Of a stretch of DNA of 64,000 bases, positions 1-10,945 are shown piece after piece. The notes under the pieces are model-generated. The model made no database searches, was not told the origin of the DNA, and saw only the letters and a list, made by a program, of their open reading frames with translations. Source of the stretch: Zea mays (Eukaryota > Streptophyta > Magnoliopsida > Poales > Poaceae); the NCBI RefSeq assembly GCF_902167145.1, contig NC_050099.1, positions 12,600,434 through 12,664,433 on the forward strand. Direction: 5' to 3'. The translations under genes were made by a program, and so were the position numbers. Each line of letters starts with the position of its first letter. The stretch's first letter is position 1.

Positions 1-208
1 CTACGCCTCTAGGTTACGGATACCTCACTCGTCACCTACCACGAAAAATGACTCCTGCTTGGGCAAGCCACCCTGCTACTGACGAACGGGGCCAGACACG
101 CAAAATGAAAGGAAAAGGGGCATGACTTTATACTACGATAATAAAGTGTTCGGGCCTCAGCGGTCGCAAAAGACACACGTGCATTCAAAGGGAACTGCTC
201 CGACAGAG

Positions 209-3200
209 TTAGGCGTCGCCCGGGGAAGGAGCCGCGCCTTCGGCTTCGTCCCCGCCTTCGGCTTCGTCCCCGCCTTCGGCAAAGTCCACCCCGGCTTCGG
301 ACGACGGCGCAGGCGGGAGGATCTCTGCCTCGAAGGTGGTCGCCACCACTGCGCTCGGGCCCGCAGCGGCCGCGTCGAGCCTCTGGACTTCAGCCAGGGC
401 GGCTTCATCTTCGTCAGGGAGGCAATACCCCTCGCTGACCCGCTCCAGATCCATGACGTAGTGGGAAGCAAGCACGGCGAAGGCCCGCCTGACGCCATGG
501 TGTAGCGCCTCGCGGAGTCTGCCGTGCACGTGGTCACCCAAAGCCTGCAGGCGACTTTGAGGGGAGCTTCCTGAGGGGACGTCGCCGAAGCCAAAGACCC
601 GGTAGAAGTCTGAGATGGCCTCGGACATGGCCGCGTGGTCGGCCTCCCTCTGCTCGGCCGCCTCGGCAAGCGCCCTGGTGGACTCATCAAGGGCAGACTC
701 GAGCTCTGCGAACGGCCAGAGCGCAAGGCCCCAAACACAAGTGGAGGAAACAAGCTGGAGCGAAAACCGAAAACAACCAGGACATACCTCCGGCTCGGGC
801 ACGCTGCTCCGAGGCTGCGGCTTGGGCTACGGCTAGGTCTGCTGCAAGGGCTCCGGCCCGGCTTTCAGCCTCGGCAGCCCAGCCCCGAGATTGATCTCGC
901 TCATCGACGACCTGGTCGAACTCCGACTGCCGTCGCTGCACCTCTGCGCGTGTCGCTGCTGCCTCTACTCTCAGATCGGCGCAGAGCAACCGAAGGTTCG
1001 TCACCTCGGCGCCCTGCTGGGAGAGGCATGCGGTAGCCCCGGCGAGCGAGGACCTCAGGGATCACAGCGAGCCCCAGACATCGACCTCGTGGCGGATGAA
1101 CGACGACTTGGCGGCGCTCAGATCTGTCAGATCCTGAGGGAAGAAAGCGGGGCGTCACAAAGGATGCCTTGATCACAAAAAAGGTATGCCTGAAATCATT
1201 ACCTGAAAGATCTTGGGGATGTCTCTACAAAAGACCTCCAAGGATGACCGGAGCGACCCCACCGTTGCCTCGGCACACTCGCGGAGCTCGTCCCAAGACT
1301 GCTCCTCCCGCTCATCGTCAAGAACGAAGAAGGGATCCGAAGCCTCACGGGTCCGGAACCGGAGCAACTGGCGCCGCCCCTCAGAGCTCCGCCGCGTAGG
1401 GACAAGGCTGCCGCTCAGCGGGATGGGCCGCGTTTCCACGCCCCTCTCCTCCGAGGCACCAAGCACCGATGCCTCGGCCATCTCAGCGTCGGCGGCGACA
1501 GATCGCTCCCCGACCGGGACGGCAGCGGCTTCGGCAGCAGCTGGCGCCAGCGCCGGCGGCATGTTTGGTGGGCCCGAGGCCACGTCCGCGCCAGCCGCCT
1601 CCCCCAGCGCGACGGCCACCTCGACAGAAGAGCCAGCCACGGGAACTCGCTCCACAACGACTGGTGCCGCCTGAGCCCCCCGCTGTGGGGCGCCTTGCGA
1701 GAAGGTCAGCTGAACGGCGAGGCCCGGCGCGGCACCGGCTGCGGAAGCCGACGCCGTCTTAAGGACTTTCCGGGGAGCCAGATCGGTCAGGCCATGGCTT
1801 CGCTTGCTGAGGAGGAAAGGAAAGTCGCGGTCGGGACATACAAATGAGGAGCCAGGACGAAGACGTTCTAAGGTACTTACCCGCTCCGGGCCATGATCAA
1901 CCGTGCCTAAGGAGAGGTCTCTCGGATCTCGACCCCCGAAGGTACCGCCAAGGTCCGCCTCGCCGCCAGCTTCGGTACCATCCTCGCCTTGGGCACCTTG
2001 GACGCCCGGGAGACGGACTGCCCAGGCGCTGCCACGGCGACCTGAGGGTCGCTCTCCTGCGCTACCGGCGTAGGCAACGACTCTCGGGGAACAGACGCCT
2101 CGGCCTAACTCCCCGGGGTCACCTCAACTTCCCCAGCCGAGGGGTCGAGTACCCCTCGGTCTGCCCCCGCTCTTCGGGCCGGGACCTCGGCGTCCCGACC
2201 CCGGGAACTGACGGCGCCAGCCCGCTCGGGGGCTGGCTTGACGACTCCTGTCCTAGCCTCAAACCCGGGCTGAGGCCAAGGCGGGCAGCCATGTCGTCAT
2301 CCTCGTCATCGTCTTCATCATCGTCGTCGTCGTCGGGCGTTTCCGGCGACTGCTCCCTCGGGAGTCCATCCCTCTCCTGCCGACGACAGAGCTTTTTCAA
2401 GGCGTCTCGGGCCCGCGCCCGCTCGCGGGCCCGAGCCTTCTTCGCGTCCTTTTTCTTCTTCTCCTCCTCCGCGGCAACCCACCGCGCCGCTCGGTCTGCC
2501 GCGTCCTCCGGAACCCGTGGTCGGGAAGGCTTGTGACACCCTACCTCCTAGGGACAGATGAAAAGTCTCGACCGTAAGGACCAAGGGCAATCCGACGCAA
2601 GGAGAAAGAAGGAGCGGACACTCACCAGGGACACACACCCGTGGTCGGGGCGCATCAAGGGCTGAGAGAAGGCGCTGACGTCCGGTTTTCCCAACGCGAC
2701 GACCACCCGCCCGTGGAGAACATCGATGGGAAGGGGATCCGAGGACATCCGCGAGCCCTCCAAGTCAGCCTCCGGTGTCATCTCCCAAAGCGGCAACCGT
2801 CGCTCCGCCAAGGGAAGCACCCTCCGGCGATGAATGGCGGCAATCACTCCCGCGGCGGTGAGCCCTCCTTTCCGCAACGCCTCCAGGGCCTTGAGAAGGG
2901 GCTCGAGATTCTTCTATCTGTCATGCGGGGTCCCGTAGCGCCAAGCATCGGCGGCAACGGTGACCACTCGCTGAGAAAATGACGGGAGCCTCTCGTCGTC
3001 ATTCCGGAGATAGAACCACCGGCGCTGCCACCCTTTATTCGAGGACGCAAGGACGGCGGGAATATACTGCGACGCCCGCGACTGCCTCAGCTGGAGGATG
3101 CAGCCGCCGGCCCGCACTGCCGCGCGGACCCTTCTCTCCCCCGTTGGCGAAGCGAAAAGCTCCACGGAGAAGAAATGAGTCCACAAGTCCCAGTGGGGGT

Positions 3201-3546
3201 CGATCCCCAAGTATCCTTCGCACACCGCTACGAAAATGGCGGCTTGCGAGATGGAGTTGGGGCTGAGGTTGTGCAACTCCACCCCGTAGTTATGCAGGAT
3301 CGCTCGCATGAAGCGGCTCGCCGGCACACCGAATCCCCGCTCGTGGAAGGAGACGAAGCTCACAATGTACCCCGGCGGCGGGGACGGGGCGGCTCCGCTC
3401 GGGGGGGGGGGTATCCACTCCTGCTGCCTCTCATCAGAGAGAGGGCGAAGTAAACCCTCAGCAACGAGGTCCTCCAGGTCATCCGCCGTGACTGTGGAGA
3501 AAGGCCATGGGTCACGCGGCGAGACAATGGTCACCCGGTCGGCCAT
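209..3546 (-). pseudogene. Antisense multi-exon ORF of the Gypsy element (PF04195-like N-terminus, coiled-coil C-terminus)
   Basis: The coding direction is opposite to the retrotransposon. The start is the ATG at 3546, reading MADRVTIVSPRDPWPFS. The open frame runs to 2914 and contains an SFHERGFGVPASRF-like block, YGVELHNLSPNSI and WRYGTP, followed by an in-frame stop; the homologous reading continues at 2877-2548 (GGLTAAGVIAAIHRRRVLPL, then SSDPLPIDVLHGRVVVALG). Downstream segments at 1655-1173, 1004-687 and 802-209 are acidic or Ala/Glu/Arg-rich with coiled-coil character; a run of Asp/Glu lies near 2340-2290. This N-terminal plus coiled-coil layout is typical of grass 'putative gypsy type transposon' proteins, whose function is unknown. 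The stop after residue about 211 and the unverified exon joins make it probably decayed. Confidence 0.65.
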
Positions 3547-3682
3547 CACCGAGCAGAAGGGGTGGCGGCAAGAAGGACTGGGTGGGCAGTTCCCTTTTCC
3601 CTGGCTAAAACTCTCAGGTTGCGAAAACCTAAGAAGGAAGCAAGAAGCGGAGCAAAGAACCGTCACCAGACCCTCCCCCGAG

Positions 3683-3690
3683 TATATAAA
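3683..3690 (-). promoter_or_regulatory. Candidate TATA box for the antisense ORF
   Basis: The plus strand reads tatataaa, giving TTTATATA on the minus strand, about 140 bp upstream of the antisense ATG at 3546. It is the only TATA-like element near this start. This is a position-based inference with no transcript evidence. Confidence 0.35.
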
Positions 3691-4043
3691 GACCAAGGCG
3701 AGACCCGTTCAATGCGTCGCCCGAACCCGCCGCGGGATTCAAAGACTCAAAGCGAAACGACCGTTCCTCGAACGGCTCGCGCACGCGCAATGGCCGCCTC
3801 GCGAACCACTCGCCCCGTCGCATTAACTCTGCGGCGAGATGGGCGGCGCCTCAGGCAGGAGAAGCAAGCGACGCTTCGCCTTCGCCTTCGCCATAATGAC
3901 CGCGTCAAAAAAGGTACGCCATGTCATTCAATTTCGTATCCTTTTCCTTTTCCTCTTTATCTCTCTTACAACAGGGACCGGGAAAGGGGGATACCCCGAA
4001 AAGGATCCTTCTCCGTGAAGGAAACAGGCCCCGAGCCTCCCTA

Positions 4044-4270
4044 CTGATCAGAGGTTCAAAGGCTGGCCCCTCGGAGGGGTTTAACAGCCGCCTCAGAGCG
4101 CTTGGGTTCCACGCCCACTACTGGTCAGAGGTTCGAAGGCCGACCCCTCGGAAGGGTTCAACGGCTGCCTCAGGCCACCCGGGCTCCGCGCCCACTACTG
4201 ATCAGGGGTTCGTAGGCTGGCCCTCGAAGGGTTCACAGCCGCCTCAGACACAGCGAGGGATGACCCTGGG
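4044..4270. repeat. Three tandem copies of a 77-bp unit upstream of the 3' LTR
   Basis: Units start at 4044, 4121 and 4198 with ctgatcag, ctggtcag and ctgatcag, an exact 77-bp spacing. Each contains a ggttc-aaggctggcccctcgg block followed by aacagccgcctcag. The copies are imperfect. They lie in the non-coding stretch between the antisense ORF start and the 3' LTR. Confidence 0.8.
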
Positions 4271-5477
4271 TACGTTCGATACATAACCAAGGCTCGGGCT
4301 ACGCTCCCGAGGTACCCTAGGACATTTCCGAGACCAGCGGGAACGATCTTGTAACGGAATCCCATCAGAGGGAGGCATCGAGCCCTCGGACCCCGTCGAA
4401 AGGGGACCGGGTCCGGCAGATCACCCGCAGGTACTTTTGGAGCGCGCCTCCGGGCCTCTAGCCGACCCCTAACAAATGGGGCACGGGTGTCCACTCGGAT
4501 TACCCGTCAGCAGCTCACCGGAGACACCATGTTCGGCGCCCTCCAAGAGCAACATGGCGCTTTCCCCCCTCCTCCTTGCGGAAAGGCGACGCATGGGCGT
4601 ATGTAAAAAAGTCGAGTCTGTCCTTGACCGTACTCTCGCCTTGTGCAGAGGCTCGGGGGCTGCTCTCGCAAACCCGGCTCCGGCCAAACCGTTGACAGCG
4701 TCAACATACCAGCCCGAGAACTTGGGACCCGACCGTGCACCCGGGCTACGGCCAGCTCGCATGAGGGAACAACCAGACTAGCCGAAGCATTGCATGAGGC
4801 ACTAAGACCTCGGAGGAGTCAAACCACTCCTTCGAGGCCTCGGGGGCTACACCCGGCGGGTGCGCTCGCGCGCACCCACCGAAACAAAACGCAACCGAGA
4901 AAGGCTGGTCCCCTTGCAAAAAAGTGCGACAAAAGCCTCTAAGCGAGTATTAACACTCCCTTCGAGGCTCGGGGGCTACTGTTGGAGACCATAATTAGGG
5001 GTACCCTCAAGACTCCTAAATCTCAGCTGGTAACCCCCATCAGCACAAAGCTACAAAGGCCTGATGGGTGCGATTAAGTCAAGGATCGGTCCATTCGAGG
5101 GACGCGATCACGCCTCGCCCGAGCCAAGCCTCGGGCAAGGGCAGCCGACCCCGGAGGATCTACGTCTCGCCCGAGGCCCCCCTCCATCAACGGACACACC
5201 TTCGGCTCGCCCGAGGCCCAGTCTTTGCCAAGAAGCAACCTTGACCAAATCGCCATGCCAACCGACCAAATCACAGGGGCATTTAATGCAAAGGTGGCCT
5301 GACACCTTTATTCTGACGCACGCCCTCCAGTCGACAGAGCCGAAGTGACCGTAGTCACTTCGCCGCTCCACTGACCGGTCTGACAAGAAGACAGCGCCGC
5401 CTGCACCGCTCCGACTGCTGTGCCACTCGACAGAGTGAGGCTGACAGCAGCCAAGTCCGGCCTCAGGCGCCATAGGA

Positions 5478-5920
5478 AACTCCGCTTTGCCCGACCCTAG
5501 GGCTCGGACTCGGGCTCAGCCCCGGAAGACGACGAACTCCGCTTCGCCCGACCCCAGGGCTCGGACTCGGGCTCAGCCCCGGAAGACGACGAACTCCGCT
5601 TCGCTCGACCCCAGGGCTTGTACTCGGGCTCAGCCCCAGAAGACGACGAACTCCGCTTCGCCCGACCCCAGGGCTCGGACTCGGGCTCAGCCCTGGAAGA
5701 CGACGAACTCCGCTTCGCCCGACCCCAGGGCTCGGACTCGGGCTCAGCCCAGGAAGACGACGAACTCTGCTCCGCCTGACCCCAGGGCTCGGACTCGGGC
5801 TCAGCCCCAGAAGACGACGAACTCCGCTTCGCCCGACCCTAGGGCTCGGATTCGGGCTCAGCCCCGAAGGACGACGAACTCCGCTTCGCCCGACCTCAGG
5901 GCTCGGACTCAGCCCTGACA
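5478..5920. repeat. 57-bp tandem array inside the LTR, eight copies
   Basis: The word aactccgct or a close variant occurs at 5478, 5535, 5592, 5649, 5706, 5763, 5820 and 5877, an exact 57-bp period with few substitutions; the last copy is truncated. Because 57 is a multiple of three, the array is open on both strands and would encode a repeated 19-residue unit, Pro/Arg/Thr-rich on plus. I treat it as an LTR (U3) repeat, not as a gene. Confidence 0.92.
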
Positions 5921-6410
5921 TCAGCCGACGGTCTACGCCTCGTCCGACCCGGGGGCTCGGACTCGACCTCGACCTTGGAAGACAGACTCGACCTCGACCT
6001 CGGAGGAGCCTCCACCTCGCCCAAACTAGGGCACAGACCGACCACGTCAACAGGAGGCGCCATCATTACCCTGCCCCAAGCTGACTCAGGCTACGGGGAA
6101 CAAGACCGGCGTCCCATCTGGCTCGCTCCGCCAGACAAGTAATGATGGCGCCCCGCACGCTCTATGACGATGGCGGCTCTCAGCCCCCTTACGGAAGCAA
6201 GAGGACGTTAGCAAGGACCCGACAGCCCCGACAGCTGTCCTTCCGCCGGGCTCCAGCGCTCCTCCGACGGCCACGACACCACACGAACCGGGTGCCAAAA
6301 CCTCTCCGGCTGCCACGATGGCATGTACTTAGGGCGCTAGCTCTCCTCCGCTAGACACGTTAGCACGCTGCTACACCCCCCATTGTACACCTGGATCCTT
6401 TCCTTGCGCC

Positions 6411-6418
6411 TATAAAAG
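6411..6418 (+). promoter_or_regulatory. LTR TATA box (tataaaag)
   Basis: The sequence gcctataaaaggaagg fits a plant TATA box and lies about 300 bp before the LTR end, where the U3/R junction is expected. It would drive the element's sense transcript in a 5' LTR; in this 3' LTR it could drive read-out into flanking DNA. Confidence 0.6.
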
Positions 6419-6709
6419 GAAGGACCAGGGCCCTCTTACGAGGGTTGGCCGCGTGGAGAAGGACGTGACGACGCTCGCGTGAGGCCGCTCGCTCCCTCCC
6501 GCGTGGACGCTTGTAACCCCCTACTGCAAGCGCACTCGACCTGGGTGCGGGACAAACACGAAGGCCGCGGGATTCCACCTCTCACGCCCGTCTCCCTCCG
6601 GCTGCCTCCCCCCTTCACGCTCCATCTCGCGTCGACCCATCTGGGCTGGGGCACGCGGTGATAATTTACTCGTCGGTCCAGGGACCCCCCGAGTTTCGAA
6701 ACGCCGACA

Positions 6710-9700
6710 GAAGTTCCGTGCTTGATAGTTGCTGCGAAAGATGATCTTGACCAATCTTCACAATAGTGTTCCATATAGCACCGTTTGGAATGTAGGCTAT
6801 TCTTAGTGTAATCCTTTTGTAACTATCCAAAAAGACATTGGTTCACAATAGTTAACTTGATCAAAGCTCAGCTCATTTGCTGCTCTAAACTTTTTCGGAT
6901 ATAACGTGCGTGCAATTATTCTTTTGCCAATCATACAAGCTGTACTCAGGATGACTGTAGTTGTCGAGCGTGTCCGAGAGATTTTTTACATATAGTTATA
7001 CACTTTCGTGGGCGATTCGCGGGCTATGTCTAAAACGTCGTGGTCTTTATTTTCAGGCCAAATATTTTCTTGCAGTTTCTAAAAAAATCTAGCTCTATTT
7101 CCGTGATCGTGTGCTTTTTCTCCCCATTTGCAGCTGTCTAGGGGATTCTGGTTTGCTGATCGGCGGAGGGTGATATTTTTTATTACCTGTTCAACCAAAT
7201 AGTGCAAACTATTGGAGAAAGGTACCAATTGAACTTGCTGCTCAATACTCATTTTATCCACTTCATATTTGAATTGCTTAAGCTTCAGTCCTTGTGTTGT
7301 TAGGCCATTATCAAACATCTAAAGCAACCTGTCCTAGCACAGATACACAAAAATGAAGATAATTATCAAGTCCCAAGTGGATCAGAAAATTGAACCAACT
7401 CAGATGAACTTGATCCCATCATCTGCCTGAATGTCGGTCAGTAGTTTGCTGTATGTTTTTACTTCCTATTTTTTGTCCTGTCTTCAACATCACATGAGCT
7501 TTTGGTCCATTAATTATCATGATAAAAACCATTTTCCTGCTTATAAACAATTTTGGATCATCTGCTTAGCATACTAATGATATTGGTTATTTAAGTTTTG
7601 TTAGTATGTATTATAGTCTCATCCTTGTTAGGTGCCTTTTGTGTCTACATCTGGGTTTTGTTATTGCGACACTGAACAATAAACCAAATGCATTCATTTG
7701 TTTCTTCTCTAATGTGTCTACAATTCTGCATATATGGTTTTAGTCAACTCTCTGCTTTCAGTATCCCATAAGCTGATGAAGTGAACTGGTGGGGCACAAA
7801 TTTGGATTTGTATCATGAGGGTTTCAGATAGCAAGCCCCCTCCCCTTCCCTCTGTATTATAGCTTATGTAATAAGCAGAAGAGCAAATTATTTTAGTAAC
7901 TTCTAGAGAAAGCCCACATTATACATTTGACCTTTCATGTAACAAGCCCTTCCCCCTCCCTCTGTATTGTAGTTGTTGTAATAAGTTCAAGAGCAAATTA
8001 TTTCAGTAACTTCCAGAGAAAGCCCACACTATGGAATGGAATATGATGTAGAGTAGGTGATGTTTTGGTATGCTTTATGTTATTGTTTCGAGTTTCTTAA
8101 GAGAAAGAAGCCCTAAGTTCCTGAAATTCTTCTTTATCATAGCCTATTTGTGTAGTCTTTAAACTCAGAGAGAAATATTATTGGCCAGTGGGATTAGTAA
8201 CAGAACGAACTGTGGTTATGTATTGCTTATTCTTTGGTTCAACGGTGTGCAAGACCAACTTCTTTTGCAGTTCTTATTTATGCAGTGATTTCTGTTGTTT
8301 AAAATAATAATTGGCAATACCATGTCCTCATGACCGTAGCTGGTGGACAGGTAACACATGTTTGGGGAATCAGGGGATTTCATCACCTCGCTAGAGGTGA
8401 GCCAAATGTTTGGAGAGGTAAAACTGGTTCTCACTAATCAATTATGTTGTCAACACTATTTTGAAGAACATTGCAATGTGCTTTAATCACGATCCAATAA
8501 TGAACTTTATGTTTCAAGTATAGCATTGGATCCATAAAATGTGCTCTCTCTTTTTCCAAACCAACAAGACATTAATGAGATTCATGAACCAATGGTGCTG
8601 CTATTGCATTTCTTTGGCACAAATGATTGGTGTATGGGCAATGTGCCTCTAGGAGCAAATGGGAAAGCCAACAAAGCTGAATCTAATTGAGCTTGGTCTA
8701 GGACGGGGAACACTCTTGATCTGGTATCGGTTCAACACGACTACAATGCTCTACAACGTCCAAACCATTACTATAACTATCCATAAGTAGCAAATGATCC
8801 ATCTGTTTAATGAGGAGTTGATCAAGGTCTAGGTCTTACTTACCAACCTCTTATTTTGTTTCTGAATCCGGGATCTTATGCTGGTCCTACAAGTAACATG
8901 AAAGCACTCCACTCCTCGTTGGCATTAAAGCCCCCGACGTGGTTGTTGTGTTGTATTGTATTGTTGTTTGTACTAGGCGAGCATCACTTCCATTTTGTTG
9001 TAGTTGCTTTTGCTTGTTGCTTCATGGGTCTTGGATCTTTGGTTGTTCAGTTATTTGCTTCAGCAACTGGGCTTCTGGATTTGTAGGCATTGCAGGTTGT
9101 CTTGAAGAAAGTAGTGAGATCTTCCCACCACTAGCTGCAGAGGAAGGGGAAGTCTATGGTTGACAAGGGCCCCACCGCCGTGACTGTGGTGGTAGAGAAG
9201 GTGATGGTCACGGTGAGGGCAGCCACAAGATGCCCATCTTCTCGGCGCTCACGCATGTCGTGCAGCGCAGCGGAAGCATCATACTTGTCATCATCCCATC
9301 AGGCCGTCACACAACTTGGTATTGTTTCTGGTTTTTGGCTCATGTGTACGTTTGCTGGTACTACTATCATTTTCACTTTAGTTACAATGATCACTTGAAT
9401 CAATGGTTTTTATTGCCTAGAGTTTTTAATGTTTCTCTGGTTTTGGAGTAGTTGCCTGAAAACTGAAAGTACCTACATGCTTCTCTATTATAGATAGAAA
9501 GTTTAGGGGCTTTCTTCTATTCGTTGGAGATTGTGCAAGTGGCCATAAGTCTATGTTGGATTAGAAAATGTGGTTTATCAGAGTTAGGAAAATTGTTGTG
9601 TTTCCTAGGTTGTTTTCCCTTATGTATATTCCATTTGGTTGAACACATGTTCCTTTCTCTCAATTTTCGCACTAATCTTTTTCTTCAGAACATGTGTTCA

Positions 9701-10173
9701 GGCTAATGATACAGATGTTGAATTGAACAATGCTCTCTTTGTATATGAACAATGCTGTGTAAATATATGTTTGTGATAATTTTCTATGATATTTAAAAAA
9801 TAGTAGCTATTGTGACTGTTTTATTTTTTCTTAGGTTGTTAGTTCTCGTGAATGTCCTGTTATCTCAAAATACAGAGCTGTTTTCCACACCTAATCGCCT
9901 AAAATGGAAATGATTGACCATTGTTTAAGTCAGGGGAAGCTGAAGATGATGGTCTGATTCGATAAGAGATCTTAATCTGCATTTCATTTGTTAAGTTATG
10001 TATTAATGACATGATTTCTCCCATTATATCAAATTAGTACTACAAACTATATTAACATAACGAAAATGCAATGATACTTTATCTAAACAGTAACAACAAA
10101 TGTCTGCTTACAGATTTGGCTTGTCCTCAAATGGTTTCACCTAATATATTTTTCTACCCTTACTAGCCTTTAA
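6710..10173. other. AT-rich non-coding DNA, no supportable gene
   Basis: I find no recognisable domain on either strand. Short open frames near 8856-9398 are hydrophobic or low-information and lack a convincing match. Intron-like tcttattttcag and tttgcag words occur around 7050-7130 but form no consistent exon set. A tandem duplication lies at 7830-8033. The tract may be a decayed transposon or gene remnant, but nothing decides this. Confidence 0.5.
7830..8033. repeat. Imperfect tandem duplication, about 111-bp period
   Basis: Copies starting near 7831 and 7942 share acaagccc/gcaagccc, the cccctccctctgtatt block, gagcaaattatttcagtaac-like text and agagaaagcccaca. They differ by several substitutions and small indels, so the duplication is old. 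Confidence 0.8.
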
Positions 10174-10945
10174 TCTCTCTCTACTAATTTGTTTCATGCA
10201 TGTCGATGCAGCGATTCCCTCACGGTTGTGTCCTTCACAAAGGAAGGATGTGAAGCCACACTATTATCAAGCAACAAAACCAGAGTTGTGTGACACAATT
10301 ATAACAAAGGAATCATCGCCCATTAGCACACTAAAATTGGAGAAGAGGCTCGATGAGTGGACAAGAGGCTCGATGAGATCGCCGATGTTTTTCGACCATT
10401 TGGTGAGAGAGTCGTGTCATCCAGAGAGATGAGCATACAACAATGTCTGACCATGAGCCTGATGACTCCACTGAAGTTTTGATAGTCCCCAACAATGCTT
10501 TTGTAGCAGCGATTCATTTCAGCATTTTTTTGTTTTTCAAATACCATTTCGCGAGTGTAAATAACTTCAACATAATTCAAAATTGATGTACTTAGGTAGG
10601 CCTGAGCCCTGTTTATCTTCGATGTATATGGTTTGCATATCACCAACCGTTGTGAGCGATGATTGATTATTTATCGTCTTGTTTTATCTGTATGTACTTC
10701 TTTAATGCAGCACCTTCGTGTGTCATGTGTCGTCTCCCCTGTAAGATGTTGATTAATATTCGTTATATCATTGTTTATTTTTTAGCAATGAAAAAGTATG
10801 TGTACAATCTTATATATTTTTTAAGGTATGCAAACATATACTTTACAAATGACTGTTGAAACAATATAGAATAACAATTAGAGTTTTTACAAATCAACGT
10901 ATTTTATCATATTGATTCCGTAGCAACGCACGGGTATATACCTAG
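10174..10945 (+). mobile_element. Candidate short non-autonomous Helitron
   Basis: The left end reads A|TCTCTCTCTACTAATT, close to the TCTCTACTA start common in maize Helitrons. The right end has a short hairpin (ccgt-a-gc aac gc-acgg, 10918-10933) about 10 nt before CTAG at 10942-10945, followed by T. Flanking A and T match the AT target preference. The 772-bp interior encodes nothing I recognise. The 5' end has two extra TC units compared with the usual motif, which lowers confidence. Confidence 0.42.

Larger units (their letters stand above)
1..6709 (+). mobile_element. Gypsy-type LTR retrotransposon, 3' part (internal region and 3' LTR)
   Basis: A polypurine-like tract (ctcgggggctac, ending at 4979) is followed by a sequence starting TGTTGGAGACC and ending CCGACA at 6709, which reads as a 3' LTR on the plus strand. 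The 5' LTR, gag and pol would lie left of the window. The internal DNA is GC-rich and carries an antisense ORF cluster (209-3546). The base after the LTR changes abruptly to AT-rich sequence, which supports the boundary; the adjoining 5 bp are gaagt, but the matching target duplication cannot be seen. The antisense ORF resembles the putative gypsy-type transposase family (PF04195), known from several large maize Gypsy families. I do not assign a family name. Confidence 0.8.
4980..6709 (+). repeat. 3' LTR of the Gypsy-type element
   Basis: It begins TGTTGGAGACC after the polypurine tract and ends CCGACA. The 1730-bp sequence includes an internal 57-bp tandem array and a TATA box at 6411-6418. 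The single LTR copy in the window prevents checking the boundary against its partner. Confidence 0.75.

Noticed and set aside
5463..6050. Long repeated open frames on both strands over the 57-bp array (minus 195 codons, plus 143 codons)
   Set aside because: They result from a stop-free repeat whose period is a multiple of three. There is no domain, no promoter arrangement for these frames, and the region lies inside an LTR.
9156..9398. A possible exon fragment (MPIFSALTHVVQRSGSII) of a membrane transporter
   Set aside because: I considered a translocator-type protein, but the residues do not follow any family I can name, and splice sites are not convincing.
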